A DNA stretch of 46,102 bases from Methylotenera sp. (GTDB taxonomy: Bacteria > Pseudomonadota > Gammaproteobacteria > Burkholderiales > Methylophilaceae), in contig NZ_JABFRA010000042.1 in assembly GCF_013141425.1 (NCBI RefSeq), positions 1 through 46,102 on the forward strand, read 5' to 3'. Below the pieces are notes generated by a model. It was not told the DNA's origin and made no database searches. It saw only the letters and a list, made by a program, of their open reading frames with translations. Numbering within the stretch: position 1 is the stretch's first letter; every line of letters starts with the position of its first letter. Made by a program: the position numbers and the translations under genes. Of the stretch, positions 8,318 through 16,502 are shown piece by piece.

Positions 8318-9649
8318 TTATCGCATTTCAAATAACTCTTGGTGAAATTGATTCGCAGTTAAGCCCTCCGCCAGAAGGCTGGTTAGAATGGCTTTGCCAA
8401 ATGATGCTGGTCCACAAAACCAAATATCCGCTGACTTCCAGTCAAACACTTTAGCGCGTATTTTCTCAGATGTTAACTCACCATCTCTTGCACTGATTAT
8501 GAGGTGTAAGTTTACGCCAGCTGTCTTAGCCAATTCTGAAAGTCGGTCAAACTCTTCATCCCGGAATACTTTAGAACTATGAAAAAAATCAATACTACGT
8601 CCATCTGGTTGTAGTGCTAATAACTCCATGCGGGCTATAAATGGCGTAATGCCCACTCCTCCGCTAATCCAAATCTGTCTTTGCATTTTCCCATTAAAAT
8701 CGAAGCACCCGTATGGCCCCTCAACTTTAACTAAAGCATCGTGTTTTAAAGTAGAAGCTAAAGTCTTTGTATAATCGCCCAGTGCTTTGACAAGAAAGCG
8801 TAATTTTCCATCATTTTGCCATGCAGATGAAATGGTAAACGGGTGAGCACCTTCATCGTTATCAAAAGTGACAAAGGCAAATTGCCCGGCCTGATGTCCG
8901 TTCCAGCGGCTTTTAAGCTGAACTGAAACTGCATTGACACTTACATTTTCGAGATATTCGATTTTATCAATCACACCCACAGCTATATGATTAATACCGA
9001 TGTAATTAAATAGGCTTGTAAATGCCGCGGTAGTCCCAATTAGCATTAACGCACCCATGACTATTCCAAGTGGTGATGCCCAATAATTAAAGTCCATCAG
9101 CACTACTGAATGCCAAACAAGTGGAAAATATAGTAGTGCTATCCAGCGATGAATTTTATAAAAATACTTGTAGGGTAAACGTTTTACTAAAGCGATTAGA
9201 ATCATTGCCAATGCTACATAAAATGCCCATTCACCTATCTGCTCTGCTATTTCACGCTGACTCTGAAAGAAACGAAATATTTCAATTGATTGTTCAGGCC
9301 TTTTGCCTTTTGGCGGTCGTACAGCCCAGCCAGCTTCGACTAGCCATTTTGGTGTTTTCACCCAAAGCCAGTGACAAATAGAAAGTGCCAAAACACTAAT
9401 ACCTAGCCATTTGTGTAGCCTGTACATTTTATCCAACCCGCCGAGATGTTTTTCGAACCAAGTAGGCCTAACCGCTAAAATTATAGCTAGACTGAATGCC
9501 CCAAAAGTTAGTATTCCAAAAAGCTGAGTCATTAAGCCACGCCATGGGAATAATCCAGATGCTAGAGCTATTTTAGTAAAATCGGCATACCACCACAGCG
9601 CCGACAAGCAGAATAAAAATAAAATTAGGGTGAATTTAATTGGTTTCAT
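8318..9649 (-). CDS. Ferric-reductase-like transmembrane flavoprotein (FAD/NAD(P)H oxidoreductase)
   Basis: 443 residues. The N-terminal half holds about six hydrophobic helices (first at 5-27). Histidine pairs in YRLHKWLGISVLALSICHW and YKIHRWIALLYFPLVWHS suit b-type haem ligands of the ferric reductase/NOX fold. The C-terminal half is a ferredoxin-NADP reductase module with the FAD motif HPFTISSAW and the nicotinamide-binding ISGGVGITPFIARM. Predicted role: cytoplasmic NAD(P)H electrons pass through FAD and haem across the inner membrane, perhaps to metal. The acceptor is unknown. It shares its strand with the CobW-family gene 110 bp upstream, and that gap contains a 14-bp palindrome. Confidence 0.88.
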   Translation of the reverse strand: MKPIKFTLILFLFCLSALWWYADFTKIALASGLFPWRGLMTQLFGILTFGAFSLAIILAVRPTWFEKHLGGLDKMYRLHKWLGISVLALSICHWLWVKTPKWLVEAGWAVRPPKGKRPEQSIEIFRFFQSQREIAEQIGEWAFYVALAMILIALVKRLPYKYFYKIHRWIALLYFPLVWHSVVLMDFNYWASPLGIVMGALMLIGTTAAFTSLFNYIGINHIAVGVIDKIEYLENVSVNAVSVQLKSRWNGHQAGQFAFVTFDNDEGAHPFTISSAWQNDGKLRFLVKALGDYTKTLASTLKHDALVKVEGPYGCFDFNGKMQRQIWISGGVGITPFIARMELLALQPDGRSIDFFHSSKVFRDEEFDRLSELAKTAGVNLHLIISARDGELTSEKIRAKVFDWKSADIWFCGPASFGKAILTSLLAEGLTANQFHQELFEMR

Positions 9650-9718
9650 TTAAGTTTTCTTACAGTAGTTGAGATGTATCGCTTCTACTGACAGTACTAC
9701 CTAAATTTTAATTTTTCT

Positions 9719-9732
9719 GTTCGGCTCCGAAC
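9719..9732. promoter_or_regulatory. 14-bp perfect palindrome upstream of the ferric-reductase-like gene
   Basis: GTTCGGCTCCGAAC is fully self-complementary. It lies 69 bp upstream of the minus-strand ferric-reductase start (9649) and 27 bp past the stop of the CobW-family gene. As RNA it could form only a five-pair stem with a GCTC-type loop and has no following T-run on either strand. An operator is as likely as a terminator. Confidence 0.35.
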
Positions 9733-9759
9733 ATAACCGATACTTTAGAATTGCGCATA

Positions 9760-10791
9760 TTAAAACTGCATCAATGCTTTTCTAATCTCAAGTTCGTCCA
9801 AACCTTTGCCAATAATCACAATGCGTGAAAGTGCTTCTTCCTCATCCCAACCTTCAAGCAGGGTCGGAGGATAAGGCGTAAAATGTACGGCGTGAATAGC
9901 CAGTGGCGCAGGCTGGTCAACTGCGTGAATAATGCCTTTGAGGCGGAGCAAATTTTTACCGTTTTTTTGGCAAAAAGTTAATAAATGAGGTTTGAGTTGC
10001 GACCAGTAGAGTGGGCTTGGCATGATGACGGTAAAACTGATAATGTCATCATGCTGGGTTTTTTGCGGCAATGTGCCTTTAGGTTGTGCTTGTTTAATAG
10101 GCGCGCGCAACCAGCGTTGTGGCTCTGGTTGTTTAGTTGTTAGGTCATATAAGCCGACATCTACGACAAACACCGGGTCTAATTCACCATGTACGATTTT
10201 ATGCTGTGTTGCACCAGGGTTGATGGCGATAAGTTTTTCTTTAAGTGCGCTAATTTGTTTGGTGTTCGCTAAATCTGTTTTTGTTAGCACCAACACATCG
10301 GCTACGGCGGCTTGTTTTAAGGCTTCGGTGTTTTCTTCAATTTGCTGTAAGCCGTAAACACTGTCTATGGTCACCACAACGGCATCCAAACGATATACAG
10401 ATTCAATCACAGGTTCATTCATCAAGTTGGCTAGTATCGGCCCTGGGTCAGCCATGCCTGTGGTTTCGATAATCAGACGATTAAATTGTGGAATAGCCTG
10501 CAAGGCGCGCTTAAAAAATAAGTCGCGCATGGTATCAGCTAACTCGTTTTTTAGCGTGCAGCATAAACAGCCAGAGCTAAGCAGCACAGTGTTGTCGGCG
10601 ATATGCTCGTTTTCAATATTTTGCGCTAAGTTGCTATTGGCAAATATTTGGTCTAAGCCTGCATCGCCTAGCTCATTAATAATAATCGCGGTGTCACGCA
10701 TATCAGGGTGATGCAGTAGCTTGTTGAGCAAGGTTGTTTTGCCACTGCCCAAAAAGCCAGTAAGTAAGGTAACGGGTATGCGTTTATCCAT
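9760..10791 (-). CDS. CobW/COG0523-family GTP-binding metal chaperone
   Basis: 343-residue P-loop GTPase of the YjiA/CobW group. The Walker A motif TGFLGSGKTT is at 11-20, and the metal-binding CxCC (Cys75, Cys77, Cys78 in GCLCCTL) is the family signature. ETTGMADP is Walker B-like, LTKTD is the guanine-specificity motif, and a CobW C-terminal domain occupies roughly the last 100 residues. Family members insert or allocate metals, often Zn or Co, and several are induced under zinc starvation. Whether this one is Zur-controlled is not shown: no clear Zur box was seen. The promoter region shared with the divergent RNase gene carries a 21-bp-period tandem repeat. Confidence 0.92.
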   Translation of the reverse strand: MDKRIPVTLLTGFLGSGKTTLLNKLLHHPDMRDTAIIINELGDAGLDQIFANSNLAQNIENEHIADNTVLLSSGCLCCTLKNELADTMRDLFFKRALQAIPQFNRLIIETTGMADPGPILANLMNEPVIESVYRLDAVVVTIDSVYGLQQIEENTEALKQAAVADVLVLTKTDLANTKQISALKEKLIAINPGATQHKIVHGELDPVFVVDVGLYDLTTKQPEPQRWLRAPIKQAQPKGTLPQKTQHDDIISFTVIMPSPLYWSQLKPHLLTFCQKNGKNLLRLKGIIHAVDQPAPLAIHAVHFTPYPPTLLEGWDEEEALSRIVIIGKGLDELEIRKALMQF

Positions 10792-10812
10792 GTCAGCATT
10801 TTAAATGTTCCT

Positions 10813-10852
10813 AAGCGAATTAGCTAATACATCAAGCGAATCAGCTAATACA
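10813..10852. promoter_or_regulatory. Tandem 19-bp repeat, 21-bp period, in a divergent promoter
   Basis: AAGCGAATTAGCTAATACA (10813-10831) and AAGCGAATCAGCTAATACA (10834-10852) differ at one base and are separated by TC. The first copy contains the perfect palindrome ATTAGCTAAT. The 21-bp period, about two helical turns, puts both copies on the same DNA face, as for a cooperatively bound repressor. The pair lies between the CobW gene (minus) and the RNase II-like gene (plus). No regulator is identified. Confidence 0.5.
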
Positions 10853-10900
10853 AGGTAAAATGGCAATAATTTAGTGAATTGATCGCATGTTAAAGTATTT

Positions 10901-12811
10901 ATGAACGTATTTTTTGAAGAAGATGGTAGCTTTAAAGTGGCCTCTGTAATGACCGAAACGCAGGGTTCCTTACAAGTGGAATCCATGAGCGGCAAGCGCA
11001 CTAAGGTAAAAGCAAGTAACGTGTTAATGCGTTTTGAAATGCCTTTGGCTGGGTTTATGGAATCTGCCAATGCCGAAGCTGAAACTTTAGAGCTTGATTT
11101 TTTATGGGAATGCTGTGGTGAGCCAGAGTTTGGGTTTGAGGAGTTTGCGGTTGATTATTACGGGCGCAAGCCAACTTCAATTGAGTCGGCTGCCATTGCC
11201 ATTAAACTTCATAGTGCCCCCGTATATTTTAATCGTAAAGGCAAAGGCCGTTACAAAGCTGCGCCCGCTGAAATTCTTAAGGCCGCGCTTGCTGGGCTTG
11301 AAAGGAAACGATTATTAGCTGAGAAAATGGCAGGATTTGTCGCTGATTTGAAAGCGCACAAAATGCCTGATGAGTTAATGCATAAACTTGACATGCTGCT
11401 TTATGAGCCTGACAAAAACGCATTCGAATACAAAACGATAGAAGCAGCCGCAGCCGAACTGCATTTGAGTCATCTCAAATTATTGCAGGTGTGCGGCGCG
11501 ATTCCATCGTCGCATGATTATCACCTGGGTGCTTTTTTGCGCGAATATTTCGCAAAAGGAACCGACTTCACTGCCGAGGAAATTGCAGAAATCCCCGCAG
11601 ATTTACAATTTAATGACTTGCCGTTGGCTGAATCAGAAGCTTTTAGTATTGATGATAGTACGACGACAGAAATCGATGATGCTTTTTCCATCCAGCATTT
11701 GGCAGATGGCGTAACACGCGTCGGTATTCATATTGCCGCACCAGCGTTGGGTATAGTGGTAGACGGACCGCTTGATATAGAGGTAATGAAGCGTTTATCG
11801 ACGGTTTATATGCCGGGTCATAAAATCACCATGTTGCCAGAACAGGCAATTCGTCCCTTTAGTCTAGATGCCAAGCAAATTAAACCAGTTTTGTCTTTGT
11901 ATTTGCATGTGAACGAAGATTTAACCATCACTCAACGTGATAGCAAAGTAGAGCGTATTAAAATCGCTGAAAATCTTCGCCACGATGCGTTAGAGCCATT
12001 TTTTAATGAAACTACCTTAGCGGCAGATAGCGGCCACCCCTATTGGGCTAAGTTGCTGTATTTGTTTAATTTGGCGGAATCGCTCGAAAAAGCGCGCGGC
12101 AAGTTTGATCCAACGAAACCACCACAAATTGACTACAATTTTTATGTGAATGATGGCAAAGTGAGTATCGTTGGCCGTCATCGGGGTTCGCCCATGGACA
12201 AACTGGTCGCGGAGCTAATGATAGAAGCCAACAGTCAGTGGGGCGCTTTGTTAGCTGCACATGAGGTGCCAGGACTTTATCGTGCGCAAACTGGCGGCAA
12301 AGTTTACATGACCACCAAGGCTGAGCCGCATCAAGGTTTGGGCGTTGCGCAATATGCTTGGAGTACATCGCCTTTGCGTCGTGCGGTAGATTTAATCAAT
12401 CAGCGTCAAATCATTAGCGTGGCGCAAAATATAGCGCCAACGTATCCGCAAAATAGCGATGCACTGACCACACACATGCGTAATTTTGAGTTGACCTATA
12501 AAACTTACAGTGAGTTTCAGATTCGCATGGAGCGCTATTGGTGTTTACAGTATTTGCTACAAGAAAATGTGCAGGAAGTACATGCAACCGTATGGCGTGA
12601 AAATTTGGTGCGGCTGGATAACCTACCTTACATGACTAAAGTGTATGGTCTGCCTGAATTGAAAGCAGGCACGCGGGTAACTTTGCAAGTGCAGGAAGTT
12701 GATACCTTGTTGATGGAATTGCGCACTAAATTCTTACAGGTACTTGAGAATGAGCCGGCGCAATTAGACATTAGCTTGAGTGAGGACGAAACGGAAGTGG
12801 AGGCTGCCTGA
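10901..12811 (+). CDS. RNase II/RNB-domain exoribonuclease
   Basis: 636 residues, close to the 644 of E. coli RNase II and shorter than RNase R. The N-terminal part is a divergent OB/linker region. The RNB catalytic domain starts near 240 with IDDSTTTEIDDAFSI. Asp251, Glu257, Asp259 and Asp260 fall at the spacing of the E. coli RNase II metal ligands D201, D207, D209 and D210, so one acidic ligand is Glu instead of Asp. TSPLRRAVDLINQR is a further RNB motif near 490-503, and an S1-like segment closes the protein. Predicted role: processive 3'-5' RNA degradation in the cytoplasm. The ATG has a weak ribosome site but matches the N-terminus I expect for this subfamily. The stop overlaps the next start by one base. 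Confidence 0.92.
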   Translation: MNVFFEEDGSFKVASVMTETQGSLQVESMSGKRTKVKASNVLMRFEMPLAGFMESANAEAETLELDFLWECCGEPEFGFEEFAVDYYGRKPTSIESAAIAIKLHSAPVYFNRKGKGRYKAAPAEILKAALAGLERKRLLAEKMAGFVADLKAHKMPDELMHKLDMLLYEPDKNAFEYKTIEAAAAELHLSHLKLLQVCGAIPSSHDYHLGAFLREYFAKGTDFTAEEIAEIPADLQFNDLPLAESEAFSIDDSTTTEIDDAFSIQHLADGVTRVGIHIAAPALGIVVDGPLDIEVMKRLSTVYMPGHKITMLPEQAIRPFSLDAKQIKPVLSLYLHVNEDLTITQRDSKVERIKIAENLRHDALEPFFNETTLAADSGHPYWAKLLYLFNLAESLEKARGKFDPTKPPQIDYNFYVNDGKVSIVGRHRGSPMDKLVAELMIEANSQWGALLAAHEVPGLYRAQTGGKVYMTTKAEPHQGLGVAQYAWSTSPLRRAVDLINQRQIISVAQNIAPTYPQNSDALTTHMRNFELTYKTYSEFQIRMERYWCLQYLLQENVQEVHATVWRENLVRLDNLPYMTKVYGLPELKAGTRVTLQVQEVDTLLMELRTKFLQVLENEPAQLDISLSEDETEVEAA

Positions 12812-13632
12812 TGTTTAGAGTGGCTAAACATTTGATGCGGAACTTCACCAATACGAGTGCCCCTGATGAGCATGTTTATATTAGTGAATCTGACGGAGTG
12901 CGCTCCTTGCATTTAGGTTCGGTGACGATTCAAAGCGCGATGCGTGTGCGCGATCCATTTTTACTTGAGCTTAATTACACAAGAGGCATCATGTGTTTTT
13001 TGCTATTTAAGGCGAACGTCAAAAGCATGCTCACCATCGGTTTGGGTGGCGGTTCAGTTGCAAAATATGTGTATAAAAACTGCCCAGAAATCGTCAGTAC
13101 TTTAGTGGAAATTAACCCGCAAGTTATTCAAATGGCGCGTAATCAGTTTTATGTGCCAGAGAACGACGAGCGTTTTGAAGTACTTGAAGCCGATGGTTTG
13201 CAGTATTTGGCCGAGCATCCATCAGCCACGGATGTATTGCTGATTGATGCATTCGATAGTAATGGTATTCCACCAAACTTTTGCAGCCAAGACTTTTTTG
13301 ACCAATGCTCCGTGACTTTAAAACATGATGGCCTATTGGTGATTAATCTTTGGGGCAGTGATAAAAATTTTGATATTTATTTGCAACGTATTGAACAAAG
13401 CTTTGAGCACAGAGTGCTAATCATGCGTACGGGCAAACCAGGCAATATTGTGGTGTTTGGTTTTAACCAAGCGCCTAAGCATTTGGAAGTGACTAAGTTG
13501 TTAGCACGGGCAAAGTCACTTGAAGACGAGCATCACACGATAGAGTTTATTGCGTTTGTGAATAAGCTCTGTAACGACAATCAAGTGTATCAAAAAAGAT
13601 TGTTGATGCGCGGCGAGTCTAGCGATGATTAA
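12811..13632 (+). CDS. Spermidine-synthase-like protein (SAM-dependent fold)
   Basis: 273 residues with a class I Rossmann core. The nucleotide loop is LTIGLGGGSVAKYV, the acidic strand end LVEINPQVIQMA is next, and LLIDAFDSNGIPP occupies the place of the aminopropyltransferase catalytic segment. The short N-terminal sheet region (LGSVTIQSAMRVRDP) also resembles polyamine synthases. No speD or speA is nearby, and the active-site segment differs from the DSTDP of SpeE, so a real polyamine product is unproven. Many orphan SpeE-like proteins have unknown substrates. The start overlaps the RNase stop (TGATG) and the end overlaps the next gene by 8 bp, indicating translational coupling. Confidence 0.85.
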   Translation: MFRVAKHLMRNFTNTSAPDEHVYISESDGVRSLHLGSVTIQSAMRVRDPFLLELNYTRGIMCFLLFKANVKSMLTIGLGGGSVAKYVYKNCPEIVSTLVEINPQVIQMARNQFYVPENDERFEVLEADGLQYLAEHPSATDVLLIDAFDSNGIPPNFCSQDFFDQCSVTLKHDGLLVINLWGSDKNFDIYLQRIEQSFEHRVLIMRTGKPGNIVVFGFNQAPKHLEVTKLLARAKSLEDEHHTIEFIAFVNKLCNDNQVYQKRLLMRGESSDD

Positions 13633-14194
13633 ATATTTAGTCCTTTGGCTGTTGGCTATAAATATTGCGTATGCGGATGATCTAAAATTAGTCAGTGCCG
13701 CGCGTAAGCAAGTTGGCATTACCAAACAATATGACCCTAATTACTCTAGATTAGACTATCCTAATGGTGATGTAGCCCGTACTAAAGGCGTTTGTACTGA
13801 TGTGCTGATAAGAGCTTTGCGTGATGCATACCAGCTGGATTTGCAAAAGTTGGTGCATGAAGATATGGCAAAAAACTTTGTTTTATACCCAAAAAAATGG
13901 GGCTTAAAAAAGGCAGATACTAATATCGACCACAGACGAGTTCCTAATTTACAAGTGTATTTTGCTCGGCATTGGCAGAAAGTAGCCTTAAGCCAAGTGG
14001 CAGCCGACTATCATGCAGGTGATGTGGTTACCGTAATGCTGCCAGGTAATTTACCTCATATTATGTTGGTGAGCGATAAGCTGGATTTGTTAACAAATAC
14101 GCCATTCGTCATCCATAATATCGGCCGTGGTACGCGCGAAGAAGCTGGTTTGTTTTCTTACCCCATGACTGGTCATTACCGCTTGCGCATTTAA
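13625..14194 (+). CDS. DUF1287 family exported protein
   Basis: 189 residues with a probable signal peptide (hydrophobic about 4-16, cleavage near AYA-DD at 17-18), so probably periplasmic. The body matches the DUF1287 family (E. coli YijF type): a GVCTDVLIRALRD segment contains the conserved cysteine, DVVTVMLPGNLPHIMLVSDK contains a conserved histidine, and a short HNIGRG motif follows. The arrangement is reminiscent of NlpC/P60-type papain-like hydrolases, but activity is not established for this family. It overlaps the spermidine-synthase-like gene by 8 bp and ends a three-gene overlapping run; 47 bp then separate it from the methyltransferase gene. Confidence 0.88.
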   Translation: MIKYLVLWLLAINIAYADDLKLVSAARKQVGITKQYDPNYSRLDYPNGDVARTKGVCTDVLIRALRDAYQLDLQKLVHEDMAKNFVLYPKKWGLKKADTNIDHRRVPNLQVYFARHWQKVALSQVAADYHAGDVVTVMLPGNLPHIMLVSDKLDLLTNTPFVIHNIGRGTREEAGLFSYPMTGHYRLRI

Positions 14195-14241
14195 TCGCTC
14201 CATCAGGCAGTAGTTAACTCTTTATTTTTAAGAATATTATT

Positions 14242-15387
14242 ATGATACCTAATCGTTATTTCGCCACTTGTCCACGTGGATTAGAGCCGTTGCTCGCAGA
14301 TGAACTCATCGCTGTGAACGCTAAGTCCATTAAGTTAACCGATGGTGGCGTGAGCTTTGATGGTGATTGGGCGGTTTGTTATGCGGCCAATTTACACTCG
14401 CGCATCGCAACTCGCATTTTGTGGCAAGTAGCGCGTGGTAAGTATTTGAATGAAGAAGATTTATTTGAAGCGGCTTATAAAGTCAATTGGCCACAATGGT
14501 TTGATGTTAAGAATGATTTTATGGTAAAAGTCACGGGTGTAAAATGCCCACTTAAAAGCCTAGAATTCGCTACATTGAAAATTAAAGATGCGGTGTGTGA
14601 CAAGTTTAGATTAGCTGTTGGTAGTCGTCCTTATATTGATACCAAAACGCCAGCGGTACGTATTCATGCTTATTTGGCGGCGGAAGAGTATCAATTTTAT
14701 TTAGATACGTCCGGCGCGGCTTTGTATCAGCGCGGCAACCGGGGTGCAAGTATCGAGGCGCCGTTGCGTGAAAATCTGGCTGCTGGCATTTTAAAATTAT
14801 CGGGTTGGCAGGTCGGGCAGCCATTATTAGATCCCATGTGTGGTAGCGGAACATTTTTATTAGAAGCAGCCATGGTGGCGCTCGATATGGCCCCCGGTTA
14901 CAAACGGAGTTTTGGTTTTGAAAAACTGAAAAACTTTGAAGTCAATGTTTGGAATAAAATTAAGAGCCAGGCAGCGAGTAAAGTTAAAGCCGTATCTTTT
15001 CAAAAAATATACGGGTCAGATGTTGATTTACGCGCAGTCAGGATTAGTAAACAAAATCTTGAGGATGCAGGCTTACTTGCAGCTGTTCAGCTTTCGCATG
15101 TTGATGTTGTTAATGTTATTCCACCTGCGGATAGCGGTGTTCTAGTCGCAAATCCCCCCTATGGCGTGCGTATCGGTGAGGGCGATGATTTAGCTTTACT
15201 TTATCCTAAATTGGGAGAGGCCCTTAAACGCAAGTTTGCCGGCTGGAACACTTACTTTTTAACCAATGATTTAGCCATGCCAAAATTGATGCGCCTGACC
15301 CCTAGTAAGCGTACACCGCTTTATAACGGACCACTGGAATGCCGATTGTTTGAAATTAAAATGGTGGCGGGCAGTAATAGAAAATAA
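14242..15387 (+). CDS. THUMP-domain class I SAM-dependent RNA methyltransferase (RlmL-N type)
   Basis: 381 residues, equivalent to the N-terminal half of E. coli RlmKL, which makes m2G2445 in 23S rRNA. It begins CPRGLEPLLADEL, typical of the family. A THUMP domain (about 45-155) is followed by a Rossmann methyltransferase with SAM motif DPMCGSGTF at 197-205 and the catalytic NPPYG at 304-308, the signature of exocyclic-amine methylation of guanine. The RlmK half is absent, as in many bacteria with separate genes. Target assignment follows the family and is not seen directly. The MazG-like gene starts 18 bp later. Confidence 0.92.
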   Translation: MIPNRYFATCPRGLEPLLADELIAVNAKSIKLTDGGVSFDGDWAVCYAANLHSRIATRILWQVARGKYLNEEDLFEAAYKVNWPQWFDVKNDFMVKVTGVKCPLKSLEFATLKIKDAVCDKFRLAVGSRPYIDTKTPAVRIHAYLAAEEYQFYLDTSGAALYQRGNRGASIEAPLRENLAAGILKLSGWQVGQPLLDPMCGSGTFLLEAAMVALDMAPGYKRSFGFEKLKNFEVNVWNKIKSQAASKVKAVSFQKIYGSDVDLRAVRISKQNLEDAGLLAAVQLSHVDVVNVIPPADSGVLVANPPYGVRIGEGDDLALLYPKLGEALKRKFAGWNTYFLTNDLAMPKLMRLTPSKRTPLYNGPLECRLFEIKMVAGSNRK

Positions 15388-15405
15388 GGGAGTATTGAAA
15401 ATACG

Positions 15406-15759
15406 ATGGCTGATTCAATTGATGAATTAAAGCAAAAGTTACAGCAATTTGTTGATGAGCGCGATTGGGCGCAATTCCATTCACCCAAAAACCTCAGTAT
15501 GGCGATGATAGTAGAAGCAGCCGAATTAGTAGAACATTTTCAATGGAACACAGAGGCGGAAAGTAGCGAATTAACTGCTGAAAAACTTGAGCAAGTGAGC
15601 CATGAGTTGGCAGATACCTTTGTGTATTTGTTAAGAATCTCGCAAGTGCTGGGGATTGATTTAATAGAGGCGGCGAATAAAAAAATTGCACTGAATGCAC
15701 TTAAATATCCAATTGAAAAAGCGCGTGGAAAAAATAATAAATACACTGATTATGAATAG
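15406..15759 (+). CDS. MazG-like nucleotide pyrophosphohydrolase
   Basis: 117 residues, an all-alpha MazG-fold enzyme. The metal-binding pattern ExxE...ExxD is present as Glu37-Glu40 and Glu67-Asp70. The start (DELKQKLQQFVDERDWAQFHSPKNLSMAMIVEAAEL, given here only as DELKQKLQ to FHSPKNL) matches the single-domain dCTP/NTP pyrophosphatase group. Such enzymes hydrolyse non-canonical or excess (d)NTPs to monophosphates; the preferred nucleotide is not evident. A purine-rich AAGGGAG lies rather far (about 14 bp) upstream of the chosen ATG. A terminator follows 7 bp after the stop. Confidence 0.88.
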   Translation: MADSIDELKQKLQQFVDERDWAQFHSPKNLSMAMIVEAAELVEHFQWNTEAESSELTAEKLEQVSHELADTFVYLLRISQVLGIDLIEAANKKIALNALKYPIEKARGKNNKYTDYE

Positions 15760-15766
15760 CTTTGTT

Positions 15767-15810
15767 AACCAATGAAAAAGCCCAGCATTTTCTGGGCTTT
15801 TTCATTGGTT
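15767..15810. terminator. Bidirectional intrinsic terminator between mazG-like gene and tpx
   Basis: A perfect 19-bp stem, AACCAATGAAAAAGCCCAG pairing with CTGGGCTTTTTCATTGGTT, surrounds the loop CATTTT. The GC core GCCCAG is followed by a T-run on both strands, so it can stop transcription from both convergent genes. Confidence 0.92.
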
Positions 15811-15817
15811 ATTAATT

Positions 15818-16321
15818 TTATTTTAAGGCTGCTAATGCGGCCTCGTAATTTGGTTCGCTGGTGATTTCACTTACAAGCTCGATGTATTTAACGATATTGT
15901 TTTCATCCAAAATAATTACAGCACGCGTTGCCAGGCCAGCCAGTTTACTGGTTCTAATTAGTACACCGTAATTAATTAAAAAATCACGGCCACGAATGGT
16001 GGACAAGTTTTGTACATTTTCCAAGCCCTCGGCGGCACAAAAACGTGTTTGCGCGAAAGGCAAATCTGCTGAGATATTTAGTACGACGGTGTTGTTTAAG
16101 CTGCTGGCATGTTTGTTGAATGCACGCACAGAAGATGCGCATGTGGGCGTGTCGATACTAGGAAAAATATTCAGCACTTTACGCTTCCCAGTGAAGTTTT
16201 CTAAACTGACATCTTGCAATGCTTTGTCTACCAACGTGAAATCTATTGCTTGCGCTCCCACGGTAGGCAAAGTGCCTGACAATTCTACGGGATTACCTTT
16301 TAATGTGACGGTGTTTGTCAT
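15818..16321 (-). CDS. tpx: Thiol peroxidase Tpx
   Basis: 167 residues, the same length class as E. coli Tpx (168). This is an atypical 2-Cys peroxiredoxin reducing H2O2 and alkyl hydroperoxides with thioredoxin. The peroxidatic Cys61 lies in [13 protein letters not shown] and the resolving Cys95 in [11 protein letters not shown], the same positions as in E. coli. The chosen ATG is preceded by AAAGGA at good spacing. It is monocistronic, separated from the FIST gene by about 180 bp and ended by the bidirectional terminator. No clear OxyR box was identified upstream. Confidence 0.97.
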   Translation of the reverse strand: MTNTVTLKGNPVELSGTLPTVGAQAIDFTLVDKALQDVSLENFTGKRKVLNIFPSIDTPTCASSVRAFNKHASSLNNTVVLNISADLPFAQTRFCAAEGLENVQNLSTIRGRDFLINYGVLIRTSKLAGLATRAVIILDENNIVKYIELVSEITSEPNYEAALAALK

Positions 16322-16502
16322 GATTATTCCTTTTGCATTGTTGAGTGTACAATCTTTTTATTAGATTATGTATCATAAAACAAAACGCCCGAAATGTATC
16401 GCGCGTTAGTAAATATAATGCTTGGCGTGGCGATTAGCTAAAATTTAACCTTATCTAAATCAGGGATAAATTGAAGTCTAGCAAACTGGGAATTTGCTTA
16501 AC

